Assembly (NCBI GenBank): GCA_013823325.1
Contig: PNLY01000014.1
Coordinates: forward strand, 1 to 64,000
Source of the DNA: Methylobacterium sp.
GTDB taxonomy: Bacteria; Pseudomonadota; Alphaproteobacteria; Rhizobiales; Beijerinckiaceae
Direction: 5' to 3'
Length of the DNA: 64,000 nt
Within the stretch, counting starts at the first letter, position 1. Every line of letters begins with the position of its first letter. The notes under the pieces were generated by a model. The model ran no database searches and had not been told where the DNA came from. It saw nothing but the letters and a program-made list of their open reading frames with translations. This document shows positions 8,503 through 16,256 of this stretch, piece after piece. The translations under genes were made by a program, and so were the position numbers.

Positions 8503-10008
8503 CTATTTCTCGGCGGCACGCAGGCGTGTCGATTTCCCCGCGCCTCGGATCGCCCGCATCAGCCAGGGCGCGCAAATGCTCAGTGCCGTCACCAAGAACA
8601 GGGCGACCACGATCGGCCGGCTAAAGAACAGCAGCCAGTTGTGGTCGAAAATCAGCAAGGATTGCTTCAACGTCTCCTCGACCATCGTGCCGAGCACCAG
8701 GCCCATCACCAGCGGCGCAGGCGAGAAGCCGTAGCGGCGCATGATATAGCCGATCACGCCGAAGCTGAGCATGACCCAGACATCGACCAGCGACTGGTTG
8801 GGGCCGTAAGCGCCGACGATCGCGAAGATCAGTACGCCCGGCCACAGGATCGCATCGGGGATCAGCGTGATCCGCGCGAAGAGCTTGGCGGCGAACAGGC
8901 CGAGGACGACATAGATCAGGTTCGAGGCCAGCATCGAGGCGAAGACGGCGTAGAGCAGGGTGGGTTGCTCGTTGAACAGATGCGGGCCGGGCCTCACGCC
9001 CTGGACGATCAGGCCGGCGAGGATGATCGCCGTGGTCGCGCTGCCTGGTATGCCGAGCGCCAGCGTAGGCACCATGCTGCCGCCGACGGCGGCGTTGTTG
9101 GCGGCCTCGGGGCCGGCGATGCCTTCGATCGAGCCCTTGCCGAACTCGTCCTTGTATTTCGACCAGCGCCTGGTCTCGTTATAGGAGATCAGAGCGGCAG
9201 TGGTCGCGCCCAGCGCCGGCAAGATGCCGATGAAGGTGCCCAGCACGCTCGACAGGCCGATCGCCTTGGCGCATTTGCGATAATCGGCCATCGACGGCAG
9301 TTTCATCGCATTGAGGCCGAGGCGTTCGGGAATGATCTGCAGACGGCCGGCCTGCACCAGCAACTCGCTGATCGCGAACAGACCGGTGAGCACCGGCACC
9401 AGCCCGAGGCCCTCGCTCAACTCCGGCATGCCGAAAGTGAAGCGGTCGACGCCGGTCATCAGGTCCAGCCCGATCGTCGCCAGCAGCACACCGAAGGCGC
9501 CGACCATCAGGTTCTTGATTCCCGTCGAACTGCCCACCGCAGCCAGCATCGACAGGCCGAAGATCGCGAGCGCGAAATACTCAGGGGGGCCGAAGCTGTA
9601 CGCCGCCTTCGCCAGCAGCGGGGCCGCGACGATCAGCACGAAGACGCTGAAGATGCCGCCGATCGCGCTCGCGATCGTCGACATGCCGAGGGCTCGCCCG
9701 GCCTCGCCGCGCCGCGCCATGGGATAGCCGTCATAGGCCGTCGCAGAGGCGGACGGATCACCGGGCGTATTGATCAGGATGGCCGTGATAGAGCCGCCGA
9801 AATTGGCGGCGCAATAGATCGCCCCGAGGAAGGCGATGCCGGCGACAGGGCTCATCGTGATGGTGATCGGCAGCAGAAGCGCCGCCGTCGTGCTGCCGCT
9901 GAGGCCGGGCAGCGCACCCACGACGACGCCCAGCACCGTTCCCGCGAGGATGATGCCGATCATGTAGGGGTCGGCAAGGATCGCCATGCCGGCGAGAAAA
10001 GCGTCCAT
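8503..10008 (-). CDS. tctA: Tripartite tricarboxylate transporter, TctA family
   Basis: A 501-residue large membrane subunit with about twelve hydrophobic segments. The signature glycine-rich stretches are present: GVVVGALPGLSGSTTAALLLPIT near residue 25 and a second one, FIGILPALGATTAALISYNE. The ILINTPGDPSASATAYDGYPMA motif is typical of TctA. The complex imports carboxylates using the ion gradient. It is the last gene of the three-gene transporter set (TctC-TctB-TctA order), 54 bases after TctB. In context its substrate is likely a carboxylic acid later activated by the CoA-transferase across the divergent promoter. Confidence 0.95.
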   Translation of the reverse strand: MDAFLAGMAILADPYMIGIILAGTVLGVVVGALPGLSGSTTAALLLPITITMSPVAGIAFLGAIYCAANFGGSITAILINTPGDPSASATAYDGYPMARRGEAGRALGMSTIASAIGGIFSVFVLIVAAPLLAKAAYSFGPPEYFALAIFGLSMLAAVGSSTGIKNLMVGAFGVLLATIGLDLMTGVDRFTFGMPELSEGLGLVPVLTGLFAISELLVQAGRLQIIPERLGLNAMKLPSMADYRKCAKAIGLSSVLGTFIGILPALGATTAALISYNETRRWSKYKDEFGKGSIEGIAGPEAANNAAVGGSMVPTLALGIPGSATTAIILAGLIVQGVRPGPHLFNEQPTLLYAVFASMLASNLIYVVLGLFAAKLFARITLIPDAILWPGVLIFAIVGAYGPNQSLVDVWVMLSFGVIGYIMRRYGFSPAPLVMGLVLGTMVEETLKQSLLIFDHNWLLFFSRPIVVALFLVTALSICAPWLMRAIRGAGKSTRLRAAEK

Positions 10009-10062
10009 CTGATCCTCGTCGCTGGTTGCGCAACGCTCCGACCGGCCCGATGCGCGGGCGGT

Positions 10063-10617
10063 TCAGCTCAGCCAAGTCTGAAGAAGGCCGTGTGGCAGGC
10101 CGATGCCAAAGCCGCGTACGAAGGCGAAATGAAGCGAGAGCGACATGCCGGCGGCGATCGTCGCCAACAGCAGCAGCCGCCGCTCGCCCCAAAGACGGCC
10201 GATGCCGATGACGGACGCGAACACTGCGCCATGGATTCCGAACACGGCCATGGCTGCCATCGCGCCGCCGATCGCGGCCGCCGTGGCGTAGACCATCGGG
10301 TGCACCGCCTCGATCTCAGGCTGGGAGCGATTGCTGGCGGTCAAGGCAAGCCAGCACGCCAGCACGATGATGACGCCGAGAACGAGCCGCGGAAACGTCG
10401 CCGGGCTCATGCCCGTGGCTATCGCTGCCGGCACATCGTCGAAGGCCAGGGTCAGGCCCCAGACCCCAAGGCATAGCGCAACGATGAAGACCCCGGTCGC
10501 GACGTCCGGGTGGACACGGCCGGGCGCGGGCCCGGGGGTGGTGGATGGTTCGGCGCCGCCCTCCGCCGTCGACGTCGCCAGCGTGGTCGCCGGCGACGGA
10601 AGCTGTCGGGCCATCAT
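10063..10617 (-). CDS. tctB: Tripartite tricarboxylate transporter, TctB family
   Basis: The small membrane subunit, 184 residues, with four hydrophobic segments (VFIVALCLGVWGLTL; FPRLVLGVIIVLACWLAL; AAAIGGAMAAMAVFG; LLLLATIAAGMSLSLHFAFV). The start at 10617 gives ATGATG overlapping the TGA stop of the upstream TctC-like gene, a coupled start; a longer frame runs into that gene. The N-terminal 35 residues are Ser/Thr/Pro-rich and unusual in length, with the conserved part starting at HPDVATGVFI. Confidence 0.88.
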   Translation of the reverse strand: MMARQLPSPATTLATSTAEGGAEPSTTPGPAPGRVHPDVATGVFIVALCLGVWGLTLAFDDVPAAIATGMSPATFPRLVLGVIIVLACWLALTASNRSQPEIEAVHPMVYATAAAIGGAMAAMAVFGIHGAVFASVIGIGRLWGERRLLLLATIAAGMSLSLHFAFVRGFGIGLPHGLLQTWLS

Positions 10618-11582
10618 TTCTTGATCCCGAGCGAGGTCAAGGCGACGTCCCCGGTCCTCAGGAATTCGTCGATCTCCGCCTGCCATTCGGTGCGGCCGAC
10701 GACGCTGCCCTCGGACTGGCCCGAGCTCTTCAGGTAATCCTGATAGATCTTGCCCTGCATCGACTTGATCAGGCCCTCTTCCAGCGCCTTGATCCGGTCT
10801 TCCGGCGTGCCCTTGAGGACGGCGAAGCCGCGCGTCGTCGAATAGACTGCCGGGATGCCGATCTCGGTCGCCGTCGGGGTCTGCGGCAGGGAGCCCATCC
10901 TGCTCCTGGAGAAGACGATCAGCGCCCGGACCTCATTCGCCTTGATCTGCGATTCAGCCTCGGCATAGTTCAGCAGCGCGCCATCGAGATTGCCGCCGAC
11001 GAGGTTGACGACGATGTCTCCGCCGCCGCGGAAAGGCACGGCGATCGGCTTCATCAGGCCAGCCTTCTCAGCGAAGCCGACGACGGCGATGTGGTCGACG
11101 CTGCCGATCTGCGTGGTGCCGAATTTCAGGGACTTGGTCTTGGCCGCAGCGATGAAGTCCTGCGCCGTCTTGTAGGGGCTGTTGGCCCCTACCATCAGGA
11201 CTTGCGGGTCCTCGGTGGCGCGGGCGATGCCGATGAGATCGCCGACCTTCACCCCCGCGCCCTTGCCTTGCAGCAGGGTCAGCAAATGAGTCTGCGTGAT
11301 CAGCATGATGGTGTGGCCGTCCTTGGGACGGGAGAGGGCATATCCGAGCGAAGCGGAGCCGCTGCCGCCGGTCTTGTTGGCGACCACGAGCTCGGTCTTC
11401 AGCGCGGCGGGCGCCTGGACCATCATCATGCGAGCGGTGATGTCCGTGCCGCCGCCGACACCCGCATGGGTGACGACCTCGATCGGCTTGGACGGAAACG
11501 CCTCCTGGGCCTGGACTGCTCCCGCGACCAGGACAGCGAGGCCGAAGCCCAGCGCAAGGCACGTCTTCTGATGTGCTGGCAT
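10614..11582 (-). CDS. Bug/TctC-family periplasmic binding protein
   Basis: A 322-residue extracytoplasmic solute receptor. The signal peptide ends at GAVQAQEAF. The mature start, FPSKPIEVVTHAGVGGGTDITARMM, is the Bug/TctC ligand-site pattern. Such proteins bind carboxylates or related small acids with very variable specificity. It is the first transporter gene, 57 bases after the GntR gene, and overlaps TctB by four bases, so regulator, receptor and permeases are probably one transcript. Confidence 0.94.
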   Translation of the reverse strand: MPAHQKTCLALGFGLAVLVAGAVQAQEAFPSKPIEVVTHAGVGGGTDITARMMMVQAPAALKTELVVANKTGGSGSASLGYALSRPKDGHTIMLITQTHLLTLLQGKGAGVKVGDLIGIARATEDPQVLMVGANSPYKTAQDFIAAAKTKSLKFGTTQIGSVDHIAVVGFAEKAGLMKPIAVPFRGGGDIVVNLVGGNLDGALLNYAEAESQIKANEVRALIVFSRSRMGSLPQTPTATEIGIPAVYSTTRGFAVLKGTPEDRIKALEEGLIKSMQGKIYQDYLKSSGQSEGSVVGRTEWQAEIDEFLRTGDVALTSLGIKK

Positions 11583-11639
11583 AGTCGTTTCCTCCTCCGT
11601 TGCCGGGCCGACCCATTCGGGCTCGTTCCCGTCTGATGT

Positions 11640-12332
11640 TCAGGTCTCTTTGCGCTCCTCAGCTTCCTGCCGCGCGAGCAGCCAGCGGCGCTTGCCGCCA
11701 TGGGCGTGATCTTCGGCGAGCAGGCGAGCCCGATCCGCATCGCCGGCGGCCATGGCCTCGACGATCGCCTTGTGCTCGGCATTGGATTCGCGCATGCGCG
11801 GGGCCGCGCTGAGCGCGCTCTGGCGCAGGAGATGGGTCTCCTTGATCAGCGCTTCATAGGTCTGCCTGGCACGACCATGGGCGGCGAAGTCCAGGATGGC
11901 ATCGTGAAATGCGAGGTTGAGGCGATAGTAGCTCGCCCCGTCGTCATGCTCGATGGCGTCGTCCATCTGTGCGATCAGCCCGGACAACGCCGCGAGTTGC
12001 GCCGGCGTGATCAGCCCCGCCAATCTCTGGCAGACGAAACCGAAGACGACGGCGCGCACATCGTAGATCTCGTTGGCCTCGTCGTCTGGAATCTGGCGGA
12101 CGAACACGCCGAGATTGACCACCGAATTGAGCAGGCCTGAACGGACCAGCCCGCGTGTCGCCTCGCGGATCGGCCCGCGGCTGACGCCGAGGCGGGCAGC
12201 CAGTGCCTGCTCGTTGATGCGCTCGCCGGCCGCGAGCTCGCCGGCCAGGATCATGCGCTCGATCTCGCCCTGGACGATGTCGGTCAGGGTCTGCGTGCGG
12301 CGCTGGGCGATGGCTGACATCACGTCGTTCAT
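11640..12332 (-). CDS. GntR-family (FCD) transcriptional regulator
   Basis: A 230-residue GntR regulator. The winged helix is at residues 15-70 (DIVQGEIERMILAGELAAGERINEQALAARLGVSRGPIREATRGLVRSGLL), followed by a helical FCD ligand domain with the metal-site pattern (DVRAVVFGFV; NLAFHDAIL; EHKAIVEAM). FCD members typically sense an organic acid and repress the adjacent pathway. The frame extends to 12398, but the ATG at 12332 fits the family start and leaves the inverted-repeat operator outside the gene. It should control both the transporter and the divergent CoA-transferase operon. Confidence 0.92.
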   Translation of the reverse strand: MNDVMSAIAQRRTQTLTDIVQGEIERMILAGELAAGERINEQALAARLGVSRGPIREATRGLVRSGLLNSVVNLGVFVRQIPDDEANEIYDVRAVVFGFVCQRLAGLITPAQLAALSGLIAQMDDAIEHDDGASYYRLNLAFHDAILDFAAHGRARQTYEALIKETHLLRQSALSAAPRMRESNAEHKAIVEAMAAGDADRARLLAEDHAHGGKRRWLLARQEAEERKET

Positions 12333-12358
12333 ACCCTGATCGTTGACTCCAGAAAGCC

Positions 12359-12393
12359 AACTGTCAACAGTCGACGAAAGCTTGTTGACAGTT
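12359..12393. promoter_or_regulatory. Perfect 10-bp inverted repeat, probable GntR operator
   Basis: AACTGTCAAC at 12359-12368 is the exact reverse complement of GTTGACAGTT at 12384-12393, with 15 bases between. TTGACA inside the right arm (12385-12390) could be the -35 box of the plus-strand CoA-transferase promoter. The position between two divergent transcripts and next to the regulator gene makes it the obvious GntR binding site. A further GTTGAC occurs at 12342. Confidence 0.7.
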
Positions 12394-12431
12394 TGCATGT
12401 GGCTCGGCAGGCTTTGGGGAAGGAGAAGGCC

Positions 12432-13628
12432 ATGCCTTTCAAACCGGCTTCACGAGCGCTGTCCCGCTTCACCGTGCTCGATCTCACCCGCGTCAGATCC
12501 GGGCCGACCGCCGTGCGCCAGCTCGCCGATTGGGGCGCGAACGTCATCAAGATCGAGACGCCGCCGGAGCTCGAGCCGGGCGAAGGGCCGGGCGGCCCGC
12601 GCCACGGTCCCGATTTCCAGAACCTGCACCGCAACAAGCGCAGCCTGACGCTCAATCTCAAATCGGAGGAGGGCAAGGCGATCCTGCGCCGGCTGGTCGA
12701 GACGGCCGATGTGATCGTCGAAAACTATCGCCCCGACGTGAAGCACCGGCTCGGCATCGCCTATGAGCAGTTGGCCGCGGTCAACCCGCGCCTCGTCTAT
12801 GCCAGCATTTCGGGCTTCGGGCAGGACGGGCCCTATGCGACGCGGCCCGGTTTCGACCAGATCGCGCAGGGCCTTGGCGGGTTGATGTCGATCACAGGCC
12901 TGCCAGGGCAGGGGCCGGTGCGCGTCGGTATCCCGGTGGCCGACCTGACGGCCGGACTCTACTGTTCACTCGGCATCATGGTGGCGCTGCTGGCGCGCGA
13001 GGAAACCGGCAAGGGCCAATGGGTCCAGACTTCGCTCCTCCAGGCCCAGATCGCGATGCTCGATTTTCAGGCGGCGCGCTGGCTGATGGACGGCGATGTC
13101 CCCAAGCAGGCCGGCAACAACCACCCCACCAGCATCCCTACCGGGGTCTTCCAGACCGCCGACGGGCATATCAATATCGCCGCGACCGGCCAGGCGATCT
13201 GGGAGCGCTTCTGCCGCGCAGTCGATCGCGCCGACCTGATTTCGCATCCGGACTATGTCACCGCGACGCTACGGTCCCGTAACCGCGACGGCTTGGGGCA
13301 GGAAATCAACGCGATCCTGAAGACGCAGAACGGAAGCTACTGGATCGCACGCTTTAGCGAGTTCGGTGTGCCCTGCGGTCCGATCAACAGCATCGACGAG
13401 GTCTTCGCCGACCCGCAGGTGCAGCATGTGGGAATTGCGCAGAGCATTCATTCGCCTGCGCTCGCCCGCGACATCACGCTTGTCGGCCAGCCGGTCCAGC
13501 TCAGCGATACGCCGAGCTCCATTCGCGTGCCGCCGCCGGAACAGGGCGAGCAATCCGACGAAATCCTGGGTGAAGTCGGCTTCTCGCCTGCAGAGATCGC
13601 CGCTTTCCATGCCAATGGCACGATCTAA
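12432..13628 (+). CDS. CaiB/BaiF family III CoA-transferase
   Basis: A 398-residue family III acyl-CoA transferase. The N-terminal VLDLTRVRSGPTAVRQLADWGANVIKIE, the GFGQDGPYATRPGFDQIAQG segment and the catalytic aspartate in GIPVADLTAG (D171) are all present. It moves CoA from a donor thioester to a free carboxylate, activating it for catabolism. Start 12432 has AAGGAG seven bases upstream; the extra N-terminal 13 residues of the open frame lie in the operator region. It leads an operon with two crotonase-fold genes and is divergent from the carboxylate transporter, so the imported acid is probably its substrate. Confidence 0.94.
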   Translation: MPFKPASRALSRFTVLDLTRVRSGPTAVRQLADWGANVIKIETPPELEPGEGPGGPRHGPDFQNLHRNKRSLTLNLKSEEGKAILRRLVETADVIVENYRPDVKHRLGIAYEQLAAVNPRLVYASISGFGQDGPYATRPGFDQIAQGLGGLMSITGLPGQGPVRVGIPVADLTAGLYCSLGIMVALLAREETGKGQWVQTSLLQAQIAMLDFQAARWLMDGDVPKQAGNNHPTSIPTGVFQTADGHINIAATGQAIWERFCRAVDRADLISHPDYVTATLRSRNRDGLGQEINAILKTQNGSYWIARFSEFGVPCGPINSIDEVFADPQVQHVGIAQSIHSPALARDITLVGQPVQLSDTPSSIRVPPPEQGEQSDEILGEVGFSPAEIAAFHANGTI

Positions 13629-13658
13629 CCGAAGCGACGCAGTCAGGATGTTTCTGTA

Positions 13659-14444
13659 ATGACCGACAAGATGATTGCCCGCAAGGCCGACGGTATCGGC
13701 TGGCTGGTCTTCAACAATCCGGAGCGGCACAACGCCGTCTCGCTGGAGATGTGGGAGGCTGCGATCAGGATCATCGCCGATTTCCGGGCCGATCCGCAGG
13801 TGCGGGTCATCGTGGTGCGCGGAGCCGGCGAGAAGTCTTTCGTCTCCGGCGCGGACATCTCGAAATTCGACGACGAGCGCGCCCAGGAGGCGGCGGTGAA
13901 GCGCTATGAGGACGCGACCGAGGGCACCTACAGCGCGCTGCGGGCCATCGAGAAGCCGACCATCGCGATGATCCAGGGCTACTGCATCGGCGGTGGCGCG
14001 AACCTCGCGGTCTGCTGCGACCTGCGCATCTGCAGCGAAACGGCGAAGTTCGCCATTCCCGCCGCCAAGCTCGGCCTCGGTTACGGCTACGCCCGCATCC
14101 GGCGGCTGATCGAGGTGGTGAGTCCGTCCTTCGCCAAGGAGATCTTCTTCACGGCCCGCCAGTTCGATGCCGAGGAAGCGCGGGTCATGGGGCTGGCCAA
14201 CCGGGTCGTCCCGCAGGGCGAGCTCGAGACCTATGTCACCGACTACGCCCGCACCATTGCCGGCAATGCGCCGCTGACGGTGACGGCGATCAAGCAGATC
14301 GTGAACGAGGCGCTGAAGGACGAGGCCGACCGCGATCTCGCCCTCTGCGACAGGCTGGTGAAGGCCTGTTTCGACAGCGAGGACTATGCCGAAGGCCGGC
14401 GCGCTTTCGCCGAGAAACGCAGGCCGAACTTCAAGGGCCGCTGA
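13659..14444 (+). CDS. Crotonase-fold (enoyl-CoA hydratase/isomerase) protein lacking both hydratase glutamates
   Basis: A 261-residue crotonase-superfamily enzyme. The oxyanion-hole elements SGADISKF (residues 63-70) and YCIGGGANLA (108-117) are clear. The two glutamates that hydratases use (rat enzyme E144 and E164) correspond to N115 and A135 here, so ordinary enoyl-CoA hydration looks unlikely. Decarboxylase, isomerase or hydrolase activity on an acyl-CoA is possible, as in other superfamily members without these residues. It lies 30 bases after the CoA-transferase gene and should act on the CoA ester formed there. Confidence 0.9.
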   Translation: MTDKMIARKADGIGWLVFNNPERHNAVSLEMWEAAIRIIADFRADPQVRVIVVRGAGEKSFVSGADISKFDDERAQEAAVKRYEDATEGTYSALRAIEKPTIAMIQGYCIGGGANLAVCCDLRICSETAKFAIPAAKLGLGYGYARIRRLIEVVSPSFAKEIFFTARQFDAEEARVMGLANRVVPQGELETYVTDYARTIAGNAPLTVTAIKQIVNEALKDEADRDLALCDRLVKACFDSEDYAEGRRAFAEKRRPNFKGR

Positions 14445-14458
14445 GCTGGAGAATGACG

Positions 14459-15307
14459 ATGTCCGACAGCGCCCAGACGGAAGCCCTGCCGACGATCCTC
14501 TACGCCGTCGCGGACGGGATCGCGACGGTTACCTTCAACCGCCCGGAGGCTCGCAACGCCTTCACCTTCGAGATGTATGAGCGGCTGGTCGAGATCTGCG
14601 AGACTGTGAATGCCGACAGCGCGATCCGGGCGATGATCCTCACCGGCGCGGGTGGGCGGGCCTTCGCCGCGGGCACCGACATCGCCCAGTTCCGCGCGTT
14701 CAGCACCCCGGAAGACGCGCTGGGATACGAGGCGCGCATCGACCGTGTGCTCGGCGCGCTGGAGACCTGCCGCGCGCCGACCATCGCGGCGATCGCGGGC
14801 GCCTGCACCGGCGGCGGAGCGGCGATCGCCGGCTGCTGCGACCTGCGCATCGCGGCGAGCAACGCCAGGTTCGGCTTCCCGATCGCGCGCACGCTCGGCA
14901 ACTGCCTGTCGATGTCCAACTACGCCCGCTTCGCCGAGCTGCTCGGGATCGCACGGCTGAAGGAGCTGATCCTCACGGCGCGGCTGTTCGAGGCGCAGGA
15001 GGCGCTGGCGATCGGACTCGTCAGCGAAGTGGTCGCGGAGCCTGCCGGCCTCATGGCCCGCGCTCAGGAACTGGCGCGCCTCGTCGCCGGGCACGCGCCG
15101 CTGACGCTGCAGGCGACGAAGCAGGCGCTGCGCCGCCTAAGGCCAGCCATTCCGCGCGATGACGGGGATCGCCTGATCCTGATGTGTTACATGAGCGACG
15201 ACTTCAAGGAAGGGATGAATGCGTTCCTTGAAAAGCGGGCGCCGGTCTTTTCCGGATTGCAGCCTTGGGCTCGAGACTCAGCCGGCCGGCTCGCGGCTTT
15301 CCGATGA
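14459..15307 (+). CDS. Second crotonase-fold protein lacking hydratase glutamates
   Basis: A 282-residue crotonase-superfamily protein. It has AGTDIAQFRAF (residues 71-81) and ACTGGGAAIAGCCDLRIA (115-132). The positions of the two catalytic glutamates are A122 and I142, again 20 residues apart and both changed. Start 14459 is preferred over 14453 because GGAG lies seven bases before it. The C-terminal end (LQPWARDSAGRLAAFR) is longer than usual and looks non-conserved. Last gene of the CoA operon, 14 bases after its paralogue; the two may act in sequence or as a heteromer. Confidence 0.88.
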   Translation: MSDSAQTEALPTILYAVADGIATVTFNRPEARNAFTFEMYERLVEICETVNADSAIRAMILTGAGGRAFAAGTDIAQFRAFSTPEDALGYEARIDRVLGALETCRAPTIAAIAGACTGGGAAIAGCCDLRIAASNARFGFPIARTLGNCLSMSNYARFAELLGIARLKELILTARLFEAQEALAIGLVSEVVAEPAGLMARAQELARLVAGHAPLTLQATKQALRRLRPAIPRDDGDRLILMCYMSDDFKEGMNAFLEKRAPVFSGLQPWARDSAGRLAAFR

Positions 15308-15390
15308 TCGAGCCATTTGCGACACGTCCGGCAGCGTCGAGCGTCAGAAGGTGAGCGCGGCGGGCACGCCGCGCCCACTGCATCAGGGCT

Positions 15391-15870
15391 TCAACGCGCC
15401 GTTGCGCGGATTTCGCGCGCCGCTTCGACCATATTGACGAGCGCAGGGCGGACTTCCTCCCACTTCGGGTCTTGAGACCGCGATCCGGGTTGATCCAGAG
15501 CTGATCGTCGAAGCGCCGCCTCATCGATCTGGATCATCGCCGCGCCAGTCTTCTCCAGGTCGAGCACCTCCGGGTCGAGACTGGTCTTGAGCTCGAGGTC
15601 GATCGGGCTGTGCAGCAGAGAGCAGGATGGCGCGACTTGAACATGATCGGTGCCGCGCCTGGCGATCACCGGCTCGATCTTCGCGAGGACTTTCTCCAGA
15701 TCGGTCTTCCAGGCGTTGCGACCATCAACGACGCCGAGCGACGGCACGAGGCCGCGCGGCGCCTTGGCGAGAACGGCGTCGAGTTGCTCGGGCGCGCGGA
15801 CCAGGTCGAGATGCAGGCCGTCGACAGGGAGGGACATGGCGGTGTCGAGATTGTCATCAAGAGGGAGCTA
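15391..15870 (-). pseudogene. metE: metE remnant (B12-independent methionine synthase)
   Basis: Broken pieces of cobalamin-independent methionine synthase on the minus strand. The stretch LPVDGLHLDLVRAPEQLDAVL, LGVVDGRNAWKTDLEKVL, VAPSCSLLHSPIDLELKTSLDPE comes from the middle of MetE. It jumps directly to LDLEKTGAAMIQIDEAALRR, and in another frame (near 15500) QLWINPDRGLKTR, then back to the first frame for the C-terminal WEEVRPALVNMVEAAREIR. Intact MetE is about 750 residues; here the N-terminus, a large internal part including zinc-site sequence, and the reading frame are lost. It cannot make an active enzyme. It sits beside a B12-riboswitch gene, which suggests the genome now relies on B12-dependent MetH. 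Confidence 0.85.
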
Positions 15871-15974
15871 CCGAGCTGTCCTCGCTTCTCCCATGGAGGC
15901 TTGGAAGCACGCACGACCAGTTGACAGAGTATGGGGTGATGGCACTAAATCTAGTGGTCGATGGTCTCTCGATT

Positions 15975-16186
15975 CGCAAGATCGAGAGCTAAGAGGGAAG
16001 CCGGTGAGAGACCGGCGCTGCCCCCGCAACTGTCAGCGGTGAGTTCGCGTCCATTCGAGTCACTGAGGTCTCCGGGCCTTGGGAAGACGGACGAGAGCGG
16101 TGACCCGTGAGCCAGGAGACCTGCCGCGACCCTAGTTTACGTCCTCGGGCGGGGTGTCCCGGTGGTGCGCTTGGCAGGTCGCGGCC
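15975..16186 (+). promoter_or_regulatory. Cobalamin riboswitch upstream of nrdA
   Basis: A cobalamin (adenosylcobalamin-class) riboswitch. The B12 box GAGCCAGGAGACCTGCC is at 16109-16125. The L5 element GCCCCCGCAACTGT lies at 16020-16033. A hairpin CGGG-CGGGGTGT-CCCG (16146-16161) presents the kissing loop that pairs with the CCCCGC of L5. A perfect 9-bp stem, GCCGCGACC (16123-16131) with GGTCGCGGC (16177-16185), encloses that hairpin. No U-run follows, so control is probably at translation or by Rho. Bound B12 should reduce expression of the following B12-independent ribonucleotide reductase. Confidence 0.93.
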
Positions 16187-16256
16187 TCGTATCGGCGCGT
16201 GCCTTCTCGACGCAACCGCTTTGGCCTTTGCCCCCAACATCTTGGGGTTGATGCCG

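Noticed and set aside
8641..10476. Plus-strand open frame (611 codons) opposite the TctA/TctB genes
   Set aside because: Shadow frame: extremely rich in His, Arg, Asp and Gln and without any motif, while the minus strand encodes clear transporter subunits.
16107..16256. 50-codon N-terminal extension of NrdA
   Set aside because: These bases are riboswitch and leader; family members start just before the ATP cone.
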